Assembly (NCBI GenBank): GCA_003024985.2
Contig: PXIH01S0015129.1
Origin: Euperipatoides rowelli
Taxonomy: Eukaryota; Onychophora; Udeonychophora; Euonychophora; Peripatopsidae
Length of the DNA: 11,674 bases
Strand: one strand, 5' to 3'
The notes under the pieces: generated by a model
The model's database searches: none
What the model saw: the letters and a program-made list of their open reading frames with translations, nothing else
Told to the model about the DNA's origin: nothing
Shown here: piece by piece, positions 1 through 8,651 of the stretch
How the letters are laid out: each line of letters begins with the position of its first letter
How positions within the stretch are numbered: the first letter of the stretch is position 1
Program-made: the position numbers and the translations under genes

Positions 1-284
1 TTTTTTTTTTGCTACTAGGGCCCAAACTTAAAATGCGAAAGCGATATTCATAATTCATCGTTTCCGCAAGTCCCTAGTCTCCTGTTCTAGCTACAATAAT
101 AAGAGTTTATTATCGCTATTTTTTTTCTTGTAATGGGGAATTAACTTTTTTTTACATCTTTGAAGACTTTAATTTGTATTTTGAAAAGAATAACCGCACA
201 AACAATGTAGAAGGTTAAAGTTAAAAAACAATGTATGCAAACATTCTCGTATACATTTTTTAAATAAGGGGTAACCAATTTCAA

Positions 285-387
285 AATACGGGACATTTTG
301 GCATTTCAATAACACTTGTCGGGACAAGGGGACACATCTCTGAAATATGGTACAATCCCGTATTATACGGGACGTCTAGGATCCCTA
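285..387. mobile_element. DNA-transposon end fragment with ACGGGA hairpins (hAT-like)
   Basis: Read from the minus strand this begins TAGGGATCCTAGACGTCCCG, a TAGGG-type end. It contains repeated inverted motifs: TACGGGA at 287-293, a perfect hairpin CTTGTC-GG-GACAAG at 315-328, and another, TCCCGTA-TTA-TACGGGA, at 356-372. Clustered inverted subterminal motifs are typical of non-autonomous DNA transposons. The other terminus and a target duplication are not convincingly visible. A TAGGGCCC at 16-23 could be the partner, but the flanking 8-mers do not match. Confidence 0.45.
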
Positions 388-418
388 ATTAGGTGGCCTA
401 GAACCCAGATCGGAAACA

Positions 419-780
419 GGAAGTCAACTATCTTGAATTTTGTCACTTCCGGTGGTAAAAAGCCCTTACACCTTTAACCCTGCGGTCGTCGCGGTCATAA
501 AGTTACACGGGTAGTCGCGGTGTATCTGTGAGATAACATGTGTTTATTTCAAGAAAAAATAGACTTTTTATATATCATTTTGTTCCTTTTTTNGTGCAAT
601 GTGTATCTCACAGATACCGTGACTACTGCAGGGTTAAGAAAAAGGAACTGGAAGTCGGCCATCTTGGATGTCATTTCCGGCTAAAAAACAGGAGCCGGAA
701 GTCGGCCATCTTGAATTTTGGCCTAAACCTGAAGTGACTTTTGACCAGGAACCGTAAGTGACCAAACCAGAAACCGGAAG
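419..780. repeat. Degenerate GGAAGTCGGCCATCTTG repeat, interrupted by a MITE
   Basis: Three copies of a roughly 30-35 bp unit, GGAAGTCGGCCATCTTGAAT followed by TTTGTCACTTCCGG, lie at 419-452, 650-680 and 697-721. The unit ends carry inverted GGAAGT / ACTTCC. From 728 a shorter degenerate unit of about 22-24 bp takes over (cctgaagtgac, ccgtaagtgacc, ccggaagtgtcc). The piggyBac-like MITE at 478-633 sits between copies one and two, so it inserted later. The patch is GC-richer than its surroundings. It may be the subterminal array of a larger transposon or a minisatellite; I cannot tell which. Confidence 0.65.
478..633. mobile_element. piggyBac-like MITE with TTAA target duplication (156 bp)
   Basis: TTAA at 474-477 and TTAA at 634-637 flank imperfect terminal inverted repeats. 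The left end is CCCTGCGGTCGTCGCGGT. The right end, reverse complemented, is CCCTGCAGTAGTCACGGT, with 3 mismatches in 18. A second inverted pair lies just inside: GTATCTGTGAGATA on the left and TATCTCACAGATAC on the right. TTAA duplication with CCC-type ends is the hallmark of the piggyBac superfamily. There is no coding capacity, so it would need a transposase from elsewhere. An ambiguous base lies at 593. It is nested in the GGAAGTC repeat. Confidence 0.85.
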
Positions 781-858
781 TGTCCCAGAACCCCCATTTT
801 ATATCTACTTATAAAAAAATAGTAATTGGCACTACAGATTTGTCAAAACACTACAGTG

Positions 859-1423
859 CAGGGGTTCCCAAACTTTTGGAATGCTATACCACTTAAATAA
901 ACTGCTAAAAATAAATATACCACCATGTGCAAATTTCATAATTCGGTCTTTGTGCAGCCAAGAGTATGCATTTATGGCCAGAGAACAAACAGAATAAAAT
1001 AAACTATCTAGTCAAAAAATCAAGTTCTTTTATACTGTATTAATTATTGCATATAAGCAATTATTTACATTTATTCAATGTCCATTTTCATCTTATATAA
1101 TCTTAAACATGTCATAAGCAATTATTTACTTTTATTCAATGTCCATTTTCGTCTTATACACTCTTAAAATTGTTGTTCATTTAACAATTTAAATCTAATA
1201 GTAAATGTCTAAGTAAATCATAACTTAACTAACCACGTGATGATTAATTATTGGTAATCAAGTGCAAATAATGCATTTTATAGCAAAAGAAAATTACTGA
1301 TTCATAATACACTGGATATTTGTATAAAAATTTGTATTTTTGTTGCATCTCTGTGTACGACCTGAAACAAAGTAATGCACCACTAGTGGTACATGTTATT
1401 GTACCACAATTTGAGAATCCCTG
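859..1423. mobile_element. hAT-like non-autonomous element A (565 bp)
   Basis: The left end is CAGGGGTTCCCAAACTTTTG. The right end, reverse complemented, is CAGGGATTCTCAAATTGTGG. These are classic hAT-type imperfect terminal repeats. The flanking 8-mers are ctacagtg (851-858) and acatagtg (1424-1431), 5 of 8 identical, consistent with an eroded 8-bp duplication. Inside is a tandem duplication (see 1053-1168) and the 10-mer ATATAAGCAA also found in elements B and D. No transposase remnant was recognised; an open frame on the minus strand at 1244-1480 crosses its right end and is spurious. Confidence 0.75.
1053..1168. repeat. Tandem duplication of a 55-bp unit inside hAT-like element A
   Basis: Two copies, 1053-1107 and 1114-1168, share ataagcaattatttac, then ttattcaatgtccattttc, then a cttata..tcttaaa tail, with only a few substitutions. 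The period is 61 bp. This is a local duplication within the transposon. Confidence 0.9.
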
Positions 1424-1431
1424 ACATAGTG

Positions 1432-2640
1432 TAAAACACAGAAAAAAAAAAAAACACCTAGGAAATCTATTGTTCACCATTTTTCCAATTTATAGATACA
1501 CTGAGTATAATATACTCTTAACATGTCATGTTTTTAAGTGGGCTCAAATATATTTTTCTTTCATTTTATTTTTCACAATTGTTTCAATTTTTCTCTCTCT
1601 TTTACTTTTTCCTGCAATAAATTAATAATAATGTTATAGTTTTTGTTTCCAGAATATTTATTTTTTAGCGTGGATATTTAGGTGAATTGTTTATTTAGAA
1701 AGAAAATTAAAATGGCATTTTTTTTTGTATTGTGGAATAAAGTTTAGATACAAGTTTTAGAATTTCTTGATATCTATTGCAAGTGAAACTGTCTTAAGAA
1801 ATTTTAAATGTTTTGATTAAATTTATTGTTAAAAGGATATAACTGTCTGTGCAATTTATTTCTTTAATAATGCAAAGTACATATGAAGTGTTGACTTCAA
1901 TATTTATTTAGTCATCCTGTTCTTAAATGTCAGTTCATCATGACCCTCATTTCTCTGTCTTTTGTTTTCATCATGCCATATAGTAGTTTCTATATCTATA
2001 AGAAACTTTTAACAGTGGTATTTATGTAATAAGTTTATCACTTTGATCTGTATTTTGCAGGCTATTCTAAAACATTTTTTTGAATTGAATCATATTTTAC
2101 TTTCTTGAATTTCCTAGAAGCTATAGGAATAAGAAAAACATTTATTTTACAATTTTTTTTTTAAATTATGTACTTATAGCACTTTTGAGTCTGTATAATT
2201 TATCTATATATACCTTTGCTTATATAAATTTTTATTCTACATCATTTTAGCCTACAGTATTTTTGGAACCATTTTTTTTAAATTAAACATTTTTTTATAG
2301 TTTTATTCATTTTTTATCCAACCCTTTTCCTCTACATTTTATTAGAGGGATTTCTGAAGCCAATTCTTTACTTCTATATGTTGTTTAGATAAATATATTT
2401 ATTTTTATGTAGCCAGTCTTAATAATATTCAACCCAATTATTTTGAATTTTTTTTTACATTCTTAAACCATTTGAATTTTTTTCAATAATATTGAACTCA
2501 TTTTCTTACGGCTTCTGGCTTACAGTCTGTGTAATAGTGCTGCAGTTGGGTGGCCTTTCCTAGACTGTAATTCTATCATTGGTTCTCTCAGAAAAGGGTT
2601 GGTTCTGCTAATCAGTTATATTACCATATTTATGTTAATT
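1432..2640. other. T-rich sequence without a recognisable gene
   Basis: This is AT-rich DNA with a strong excess of T over A on the plus strand, especially 1500-2500 (many T runs of 6-9). I see no coding frame, tRNA or terminal inverted repeats. An 8-bp inverted pair, tacagtct and agactgta, lies near 2521-2570 about 35 bp apart. It is probably intronic for CNK, in which case the sense strand is A-rich here. Confidence 0.5.
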
Positions 2641-2654
2641 TAAAAGTTTATGTT

Positions 2655-2672
2655 GACTACCAGTGGGTAGTC
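2655..2672. repeat. Short perfect hairpin next to an ambiguous base
   Basis: GACTACC, loop AGTG, GGTAGTC: a 7-bp perfect stem with a 4-nt loop. An ambiguous base follows at 2686. No function can be assigned. Confidence 0.6.
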
Positions 2673-2689
2673 TAGATTGTCACCCNGTA

Positions 2690-4180
2690 TATTAAGGATT
2701 GGGGAATATCTTCTAATCTTTTCTAAATTTTATTTGGTTCGAGAGAAGATAAATGTTACATTTTTTTAACAAATATGTTTATTACCTTTGTATACCCCCC
2801 CCGGTGGGTTTTCAAATTTCATAAATGCTATTTTGTAGCACAAATGTGTGGCTATAAACTGAGTAATTATCTCCAACAGTTTAATATAAAGCAAAAAGAG
2901 GGGATTTTTGAAAATTTGTCCAAAATATTTGCTAAAGTAAACTACACCTTACTCCTGACCATATTGAGTACCTGTCTTTCATCCAAGGACTGTGAACATT
3001 GAATTTTTTTCAGTAAATTAAGTAATTATTGTGCCTGTAGAACAATCTTATGCTATTGCAATAAAACCGTAATGTTGAAACTATGGAATTTAATCTGCAG
3101 AATCTGTATAAACTTTTATCAGAAAAGGGTTAACAGTTTACCCATTAATATGTATCCACATAGTGTATTATCTGAATTTGTATAATATTTTATCCAAAAG
3201 AAATCTGATATACTGTATTTATATTTTTTTTATATATAAAAGAAATCTGGGACTAACATCTTATTTATTCAGGTATAATGTCATTTGCATATGTAACATT
3301 ATAATAATTTGGAAATATTTTATTCTACATTTAATGATGTAATATTTTAAAATTTATTTTATTACCGCATTTTATTCTGTATTCTTTAATGCACCATGTC
3401 AGCTGACCTACAGTCTCCTTGTTATTCAATACTGTTTGACCTTGTATAAATCTGATCATGTGACATTGTAGCAGATGCTGTTATTGGAAATTATTTTCCC
3501 ATACTTTTTATCAGGGACTATAAAAACAAAATTTTGGAACTTTTTAATTGCTGAGGACACAATAATCCAGCTCTGCAGGGAGCTAACCTGTGCTGGCTGA
3601 AATTCTGCCCAATATATTTTAACCCATCACAAAGTCATTGGATGCAGATCAATGTTTGTATAAGATCCCAAGGAAAGGACAATATTCATATAATCTAGAA
3701 ACCAATTGTCTTTAAGCTATTTTACTCAGAACGATAGTTAAATAATAAAAAAAAAAGAAAATGTGCAATAAACCATGAAATTTAATAATTTCAAGACCAA
3801 GAATATTAATTCAAGCCACATTGAAGAAACCATATGCGATCGAACTTATACATTTCATATTCGACGGGAAAAACCCTCAAATGACTAGAATAACTGTGAG
3901 GGGGGTGGTAATTTCCACTAGATATTTTTTCATTTAATTTTTCTCAGCCAAAAAAAAAAAAATGATAATGATGTTCATTGATATTTTTTTTGAAGAAATA
4001 ATAAAAGTATAATGAATTGCTAGATCAAACCGTTTTGTGTTGGGGGTTATTTTCAAGGGCATGGCATTGCAAATCATAATAAGGTAATTTTTAATTCATT
4101 TAAATTTGTTTTACTGTATATGCTAATCAAATTTTTTTTTCAGGAAATGTTTGTGACAGCAAATATTTTTATTTAATTTT
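2690..4180. other. AT-rich sequence without a recognisable gene
   Basis: Nothing coding is supported. A 75-codon open frame at 2775-3002 on the plus strand has no recognisable protein features. A 12-bp direct repeat, aaaagaaatctg, occurs at 3196-3207 and 3238-3249. Homopolymer A and T runs are common. Confidence 0.5.
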
Positions 4181-4213
4181 TTTATGGTGGGTAGTACCCG
4201 GACTCTATCAGTC

Positions 4214-4244
4214 GGGGATAAGAAAATAGAAATATTTTATCCCC
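4214..4244. repeat. Imperfect hairpin GGGGATAA / TTATCCCC
   Basis: GGGGATAA followed by gAAAATAG is mirrored by TATTTTATCCCC, giving a stem with a one-base bulge and a small loop. It could be a transposon terminus, but no partner end is evident. Confidence 0.5.
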
Positions 4245-4369
4245 CTTAACCATATGTCAAGTCTTTCTAATATTGCTATTTTAATTAGGGAAATTTAGTG
4301 TAGGATTTTTTTTTTGCTTATAAATGTTTCGACAATGAAGGTGATTCTGTTAGGCTATTTCTATGTAAG

Positions 4370-4700
4370 AGTAGGAGCTTCAATCACTTTCAAAGTCCCC
4401 TTTGTCTTATCTTTCTACACTAGTTTTGAGGTCAGACTAGGGGAGTCTCGGCTCCTCTAGCTCATGTGTTGCTAGGCACTCTGTGTAGACGTGGGACGTA
4501 GAGAGATAACGGTATTTTATTTAGTTTTAGTTATATACCCTTCCTTGCTTTTGGTTTGTATAATGTCATCGTCAAAAGGAGGAAGCGGATCTTGCCCACT
4601 CTCCCCTCTCTGCCTCAGGCAGGGGATCCTCAGGGGTCCTCTGACTGGGGTGGTGAGGGCAGTGGAAAAAAAGTCTAGCCTAATCCTGAGGAAATAGGTG
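4370..4700. other. GC-richer island of unknown origin
   Basis: This patch stands out from the AT-rich surroundings (ctcggctcctctagctc around 4447-4463; gcaggggatcctcaggggtc around 4619-4638). It contains small hairpins: AGACT-agggg-AGTCT at 4434-4448 and CTGCC-tca-GGCAG near 4610-4622. Both strands are open for 68-109 codons, but neither translation looks like a known protein. Possible explanations are a fragment of a retroelement, an untranslated or regulatory region, or an old insertion. None is supported by a family match. Confidence 0.4.
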
Positions 4701-4849
4701 CTTTCGAAACAGTAAGAATGAAGATCTAATTTAGAAAAATAATAAGAGTATCTTGTTTTGTGATAGAATAATGCTCCAACTAAAAGAAAAAGGGGGAGGG
4801 GTATGAGCATTATTAAAGCAAGTTTACGAGCTTTATGGAAAGACATAAA

Positions 4850-5110
4850 CGGATAGGTTTACGACACATATAATTATATGATTACTCTAAATACTTTAAA
4901 TAGACAACCTTATCTGTTGTAATCCATGAAATTAATGTTGAAGAGTTTTTTATTCATTATTCACAAAATAGTACTTTATATCTTTATATGATTCATGACA
5001 AACTATATTATCAACCGATTAATCAGCCAATTATTGTTTGACAGTAACTATTTTAAATTTACTAAAAAAAAAAAAACAATGATTGGAGAAAATAACTCAG
5101 TATCATTTAA
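4850..5110. other. AT-rich intron sequence flanking the last visible exon
   Basis: This is short, AT-rich and without visible structure apart from a run of 13 A near 5064-5076. It lies just downstream (sense direction) of the donor at 5115-5114. Confidence 0.5.
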
Positions 5111-5115
5111 CTAAC

Positions 5116-5339
5116 CTTTACTATTTTCTCTTATATCAGTAAAAACACTTTTTCTAATGTCTGGATTAATTAGTTCTTCAAGTTTTACTTTAGGTCTTGT
5201 CATAACAGGGGATGCTCCACTCACTGTAGCCCTACGTTGTTTACCATTAGAGTTATTATCATGATCTAATCCATCAGGGGAATCCACTACATCTGATAAA
5301 AATGCTGAATCATCATCATCATCACCAAGATGATCTTGG
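5116..5339 (-). CDS. cnk: CNK scaffold protein, internal exon encoding an acidic low-complexity linker with an RRATVSG motif
   Basis: This 224-bp exon contributes one base, 74 codons and one base. The acceptor is tgttatttgttttag before CCAAG, and the donor is TAAAG followed by gttagt. The peptide begins QDHLGDDDDDSAFLSD, has an Asp/Ser/Asn-rich segment, then GKQRRATVSGASPVMTRPKV, then KLEELINPDIRKSVF and ENSK. Phase matches the exon at 6507-6254 (2 + 1), and strand and order agree, so I assign it to the same gene. It should fall between the PDZ and PH domains. The open frame runs past the exon into intron on the upstream side, so the Met of the open frame at 5389 is not a real start. RRAT-V-S resembles a basophilic-kinase site (inference). 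The Asp run comes from a (GAT)5 microsatellite. The exon ends in phase 1. The next exon was not found to the left and is probably outside the window. Confidence 0.8.
5309..5323 (-). repeat. (ATC)5 microsatellite coding for five Asp
   Basis: Five ATC triplets on the plus strand read as GAT x5 on the coding strand and give the DDDDD run in the CNK linker. Triplet periodicity keeps the frame, so length variation would change Asp number without breaking the protein. Confidence 0.9.
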
Positions 5340-6253
5340 CTAAAACAAATAACATAGGCAGTTTTATGATTAACATAAAATATGTACAACAGAATTTACA
5401 GTATATTTTAGAGTACATATTTAAACAAACTACATTATGTTAAGTATTCATAGTAAATATAGTACAAACTTTAGAATATTCATATATTTTACATAAAATA
5501 TTCCAATTAGACTAATTAAACAAATATTTTTAGGTAAAACTAAACATAAATCAATTTTAAAAAAATCATTCACAAATAACTTTAAATAGTTTTGAAATTT
5601 TTTTTGAACAAGTTCATTGATGGAAAAACCGGTTTGAACCGAACCATTATTTTATAAAAATGGTGAACAGGAACCAAACCAAAATATAATAATTTCAATG
5701 AACCCAAACCTGAATCGAACCATTATAAATTTTGGTTTGACACCCTGATTTGCATTATGTTCTTAAATAATGTAGATATACTTCAAAGACAGATAATTGA
5801 TGAAAACATATGACATTGTTTATAAGAAACTCCGAAGAATTCAATTTTTACAATTTTATATAGGCTAATCAGTTGCTAAATCAATAGGCTTAATATTTAT
5901 AAAAAATGCTATCATAATAAATGATTCAAGATTAGTTAATGTATGTAACTTATAAGAAACAAAACATAAAATAGATTATGTAAAAATATTGATTTAAATT
6001 TTTATGCTGGAATTTAAAATTCAAAGAAAATGCTTGCTTGTAGTTTTTAAAATTGCTTAATCTGCCAAGTCTCCCAAAACCAGCACTATTTTTTATATAT
6101 TATAATAATAAAAACATTATATAATTTATATTGTACATATACACTTTAAAAAAAATTAAAATATGGCCTAATAAATATCTTTATGAAGTAGAAAATATTC
6201 AACAAAATATCTGAAAAAAGTAATTGTAAATTAAGAATTCATTATTTTCCAAC
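5340..6253 (-). other. CNK intron between the PDZ/linker exon and the acidic-linker exon (914 bp)
   Basis: This intron interrupts a codon after its second base. It begins gttgga (weak donor) and ends tgttatttgttttag on the sense strand. The only structure seen inside is a GGTTC/GAACC-rich repeat at about 5618-5747. The rest is AT-rich and featureless. Confidence 0.8.
5618..5747. mobile_element. GGTTC/GAACC-rich transposon end (hAT-like)
   Basis: Degenerate copies of AACCGGTTTGAACCGAACCAT and gaaccaaacc recur through the block. Its right edge, reverse complemented, reads CAGGGTGTCAAACC, a typical hAT-like terminus. A matching left terminus was not found, so this looks like a truncated or one-ended copy. 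It lies inside the 914-bp CNK intron. Confidence 0.45.
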
Positions 6254-6507
6254 CTTGTAATTTCCGGAAGTATATTCGCTGGAGCAGAATCAAAAAAATT
6301 GTTGATTTTGTTTTTAGCCTCTTTATTGCTGTGCTTCTTATGAAATTTTGGAAAAGTTGATTGCTCTAAATTTAATAGTGTTTTATTCAATCTTTGAAAC
6401 CCCATACTAGGAGTGTTGACATGATGGGGTCGTTTCTTTAACGTTAAAACAACTTCGGATGGTTTTTCAAGTAGAATAGCAACAAGTTTTTTTAATTGCC
6501 AACCAAT
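6254..6507 (-). CDS. cnk: CNK scaffold protein, internal exon encoding the PDZ C-terminal part and a linker
   Basis: This 254-bp exon encodes 84 codons plus two bases. It starts IGWQLKKLVAILLEKPSEVV then LTLKKRP, which is the last PDZ helix and strand and the family-typical LTLKKRP exit. About 57 residues of basic, Asn/Lys-rich linker follow (HHVNTPSMGFQRLNK onwards, ending ANILPEIT) with no domain I recognise. The acceptor is strong: about 15 T, then gattttttag, then ATTGG. The donor is ACAAG followed by gttgga, weaker than consensus. Read-through would add residues up to a stop near 6199. The phase (two leftover bases AG) completes a Ser codon with the first C of the exon at 5339, which supports this donor. 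PDZ identity is very secure. The linker end rests on splice and phase logic and would be settled by RNA data. Confidence 0.9.
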
Positions 6508-7491
6508 CTAAAAAATCAAAAAAAAAAAAAAATCATCATAATCGTTTACACTACCGAGTCATCAGATATCCCTAATCCCTCACACAGACATTAGGAACAT
6601 TAATCTATAACTATTTAATATCAATAACCAAATAAATTGTGTGAATGATATAAATCCCAGTCCATAAATCAGTTTATATGAAATACAGTAAATTTGTCAA
6701 CTGCGCCCCTGCATAGAACATTATAGAGGGTCAGTGGTGTATAATTGCCATCATTTAAAGATAGCCATAAAAACTAAACTAGTGTTTATATACTGGCATG
6801 TTTAGACAGTCGATATATACAAATTTTGTATAAATGTAGTACAACATGGAGCTCCAACTGAAGCTATCAAAACATAATGTTACAATTTTTATAAATCATA
6901 CAAAAAAATTCAATATAATAATAATCCTTCCAACCAAACTCACATCAATCAGATCTGATTCCATTTTCTTAAAACATACCAACCATGTTATCAAATCATC
7001 TCATTCAATTAATTAAATTTCATTAAATGTTTAACAGTTTTTTAAATAAAAGGTATAAAACATTTGCATTATTCACTTATTAGAAAACTATTTAGTTTAT
7101 TACTCCACTAATTAATGTCTTTTTTTTTTGGCAAGAAAATTTAATTCCATTTTTTTAATACTTTGTTTTTCTGTTTTATTTTAAATTTTGCACTCTGATT
7201 TTCACTTTTCCTACTTGAAATTATACAATAATGTTCCTTCCTAAATTAACATTTTTTTAATAAAAATTTTTATACAATGCCCCCAAACATACTACTAGAA
7301 ATTAACAATTTATGTTTCATATTACTCAACATAACAACTAATTACATCATAATTCTATAATTTGTAGCATGCAATTCTATAATTAAACAAATATTGCTAC
7401 TTTAAGTTAATATTCTCACTGTTCTGCTGTAAATAATTGTGTTTGGCCTGATATATTTAATGTTGAGAGAGAAAAAAAGGATAATGGTGAT

Positions 7492-7563
7492 GTCTAGATA
7501 TTAACAGTTGGTAAGAAGCGGACTGTAAATCTGGCGTCGCAGGTTCGAGTCCTGCTTTAGACA
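7492..7563 (+). tRNA. tRNA-Tyr(GTA)-like sequence; possible SINE head or pseudogene
   Basis: This 72-nt sequence folds as a cloverleaf in three arms. The acceptor is gtctaga with tttagac (7 pairs, one G-T). The anticodon loop ctgtaaa has GTA at 7525-7527. The T arm is gcagg-ttcgagt-cctgc, a perfect stem. The B box GGTTCGAGTCC is intact. The anticodon stem has a G-G mismatch at its base. The D stem is poor, and the A box is degenerate apart from AGTTGG. There is no intron, although nuclear tRNA-Tyr genes usually have one. A TTTT at 7575-7578 could stop pol III, and a 6-bp hairpin follows at 7587-7604. It lies antisense to CNK within an intron. A SINE head or tRNA pseudogene is at least as likely as a working tRNA gene. 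Confidence 0.5.
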
Positions 7564-7586
7564 TGGATGTTTAGTTTTCTGATGAA

Positions 7587-7604
7587 AGATGCATAGAAGC
7601 ATCT
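7587..7604 (+). repeat. Hairpin downstream of the tRNA-like sequence
   Basis: AGATGC, loop atagaa, GCATCT: six perfect pairs about 24 nt after the tRNA-like 3' end. It could belong to a SINE body, but no family is recognised. Confidence 0.5.
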
Positions 7605-8651
7605 CTAGTGAAGATCTTACTAACCTTAAGCTTTATATTACTTTTTTTTAATGCGAGAACAAATAACATCTATCGCTTAACTATTAGAATATCAAAATAA
7701 AATGGATTTTTAATCCTCAATGATAAAATCAAACAAAACTCCATGAACTTATAATTTTTTATATTTTAACCAATTCTGAATTTAAGAAGTTGTTGAAAAA
7801 TCAGTTATAAAATAATAAATACAGAGAAAAATAATTCCTAATAATCAGCTTTATTTGTGCAAATCTAGAAAATTCAAGCTAGATGGATTGTATGTAGAGG
7901 GTATTATGTATGCACATTTATAGTAGATATTGTAATTTAAACATTGATGAATTTAAATTCAGTAAAATTATAGTAGTAGCAGAGTTGCCACAAACAATTC
8001 AACAGAATCAACGACCAGTGAATATGAACAATTCACCGCACCATTAATGTTTAATAAAAAAAGAGGATAAGCCAATTTCTTAAGTTGAAACAGTAGAAAT
8101 TAGCCTGACCAGGTTTTTTTTTTTTTTTACAAAAATTACATAAATAGCTTCCACAATTTAGTTCACATTTTTTGTCATTTCTATTGCAGCCAAAATGACC
8201 ATATGCATAAATAAATACCGATACATATATTTTGGTGTAAGTAAGTGTAGATTATAGAAGTTTATTGTTAAAAAATAAATAAAAATAATTAACACCTTTA
8301 TCCCTTTAATAAATGAATTAAAATTACTTTTGTCTTTAGTGGATTCAATTAATTAATCCTTAAAGAAACAATTTCAAATATTTATTAAACTATCGGAAAA
8401 AAAATACACCCATTTTATTTAATTCATAAAAGAAATTAAAATTTAAAACTAAGTTTGATAATGCTGTTTAAACCCAGTTGCTTTATAAAATAAGATCAAA
8501 GCTATTTACTTAGAGTATTTTCAAATCATAGTAAACATTTTATTTTAATAGAATGTAGAGTATTTGTGACAGGAATATTCACCAACATTTTAAATAAATA
8601 TCTTGATGACAGAAATGACGATAGCAACTTCAATTTTTTTATAGTATAGTC

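Larger units (their letters stand above)
1..5115 (-). other. Presumed CNK intron, or flank, downstream of the last visible exon
   Basis: The last exon ends with a consensus-like donor (AAAG followed by gttagt) in phase 1, so at least one more coding exon must follow. I could not find it in these 5.1 kb, so the intron probably runs off the left edge. A short exon could be missed by eye. The segment holds several DNA transposon remnants in its first 1.45 kb, T-rich sequence to about 4.1 kb, and a GC-richer patch at 4.4-4.7 kb. Confidence 0.55.

Noticed and set aside
16-387. A full TAGGG-ended transposon spanning 16-387
   Set aside because: The flanking 8-mers tttgctac and attaggtg do not match and the end similarity is only about 6 bases.
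540-737. 65-codon plus-strand open frame
   Set aside because: It crosses the piggyBac-like MITE and the GGAAGTC repeat and contains an ambiguous base; the translation has no protein features.
1053-1168. CRISPR-like direct repeats
   Set aside because: Just two copies with a 6-bp gap inside a transposon in animal DNA; a tandem duplication.
1244-1480. 78-codon minus-strand open frame
   Set aside because: It spans the right end of hAT-like element A and flanking sequence, rich in Phe and Cys from T runs; not a protein.
2775-3002. 75-codon plus-strand open frame
   Set aside because: No recognisable motif, no splice-site or codon-use support; chance opening in AT-rich DNA.
4779-4800. Purine-rich tract resembling a retroelement polypurine tract
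   Set aside because: No flanking long terminal direct repeats or reverse-transcriptase remnants were found.
4491-4846. Overlapping open frames on both strands (68 and 109 codons)
   Set aside because: Neither translation resembles a known protein; mutually overlapping frames in a GC-richer patch are expected by chance.
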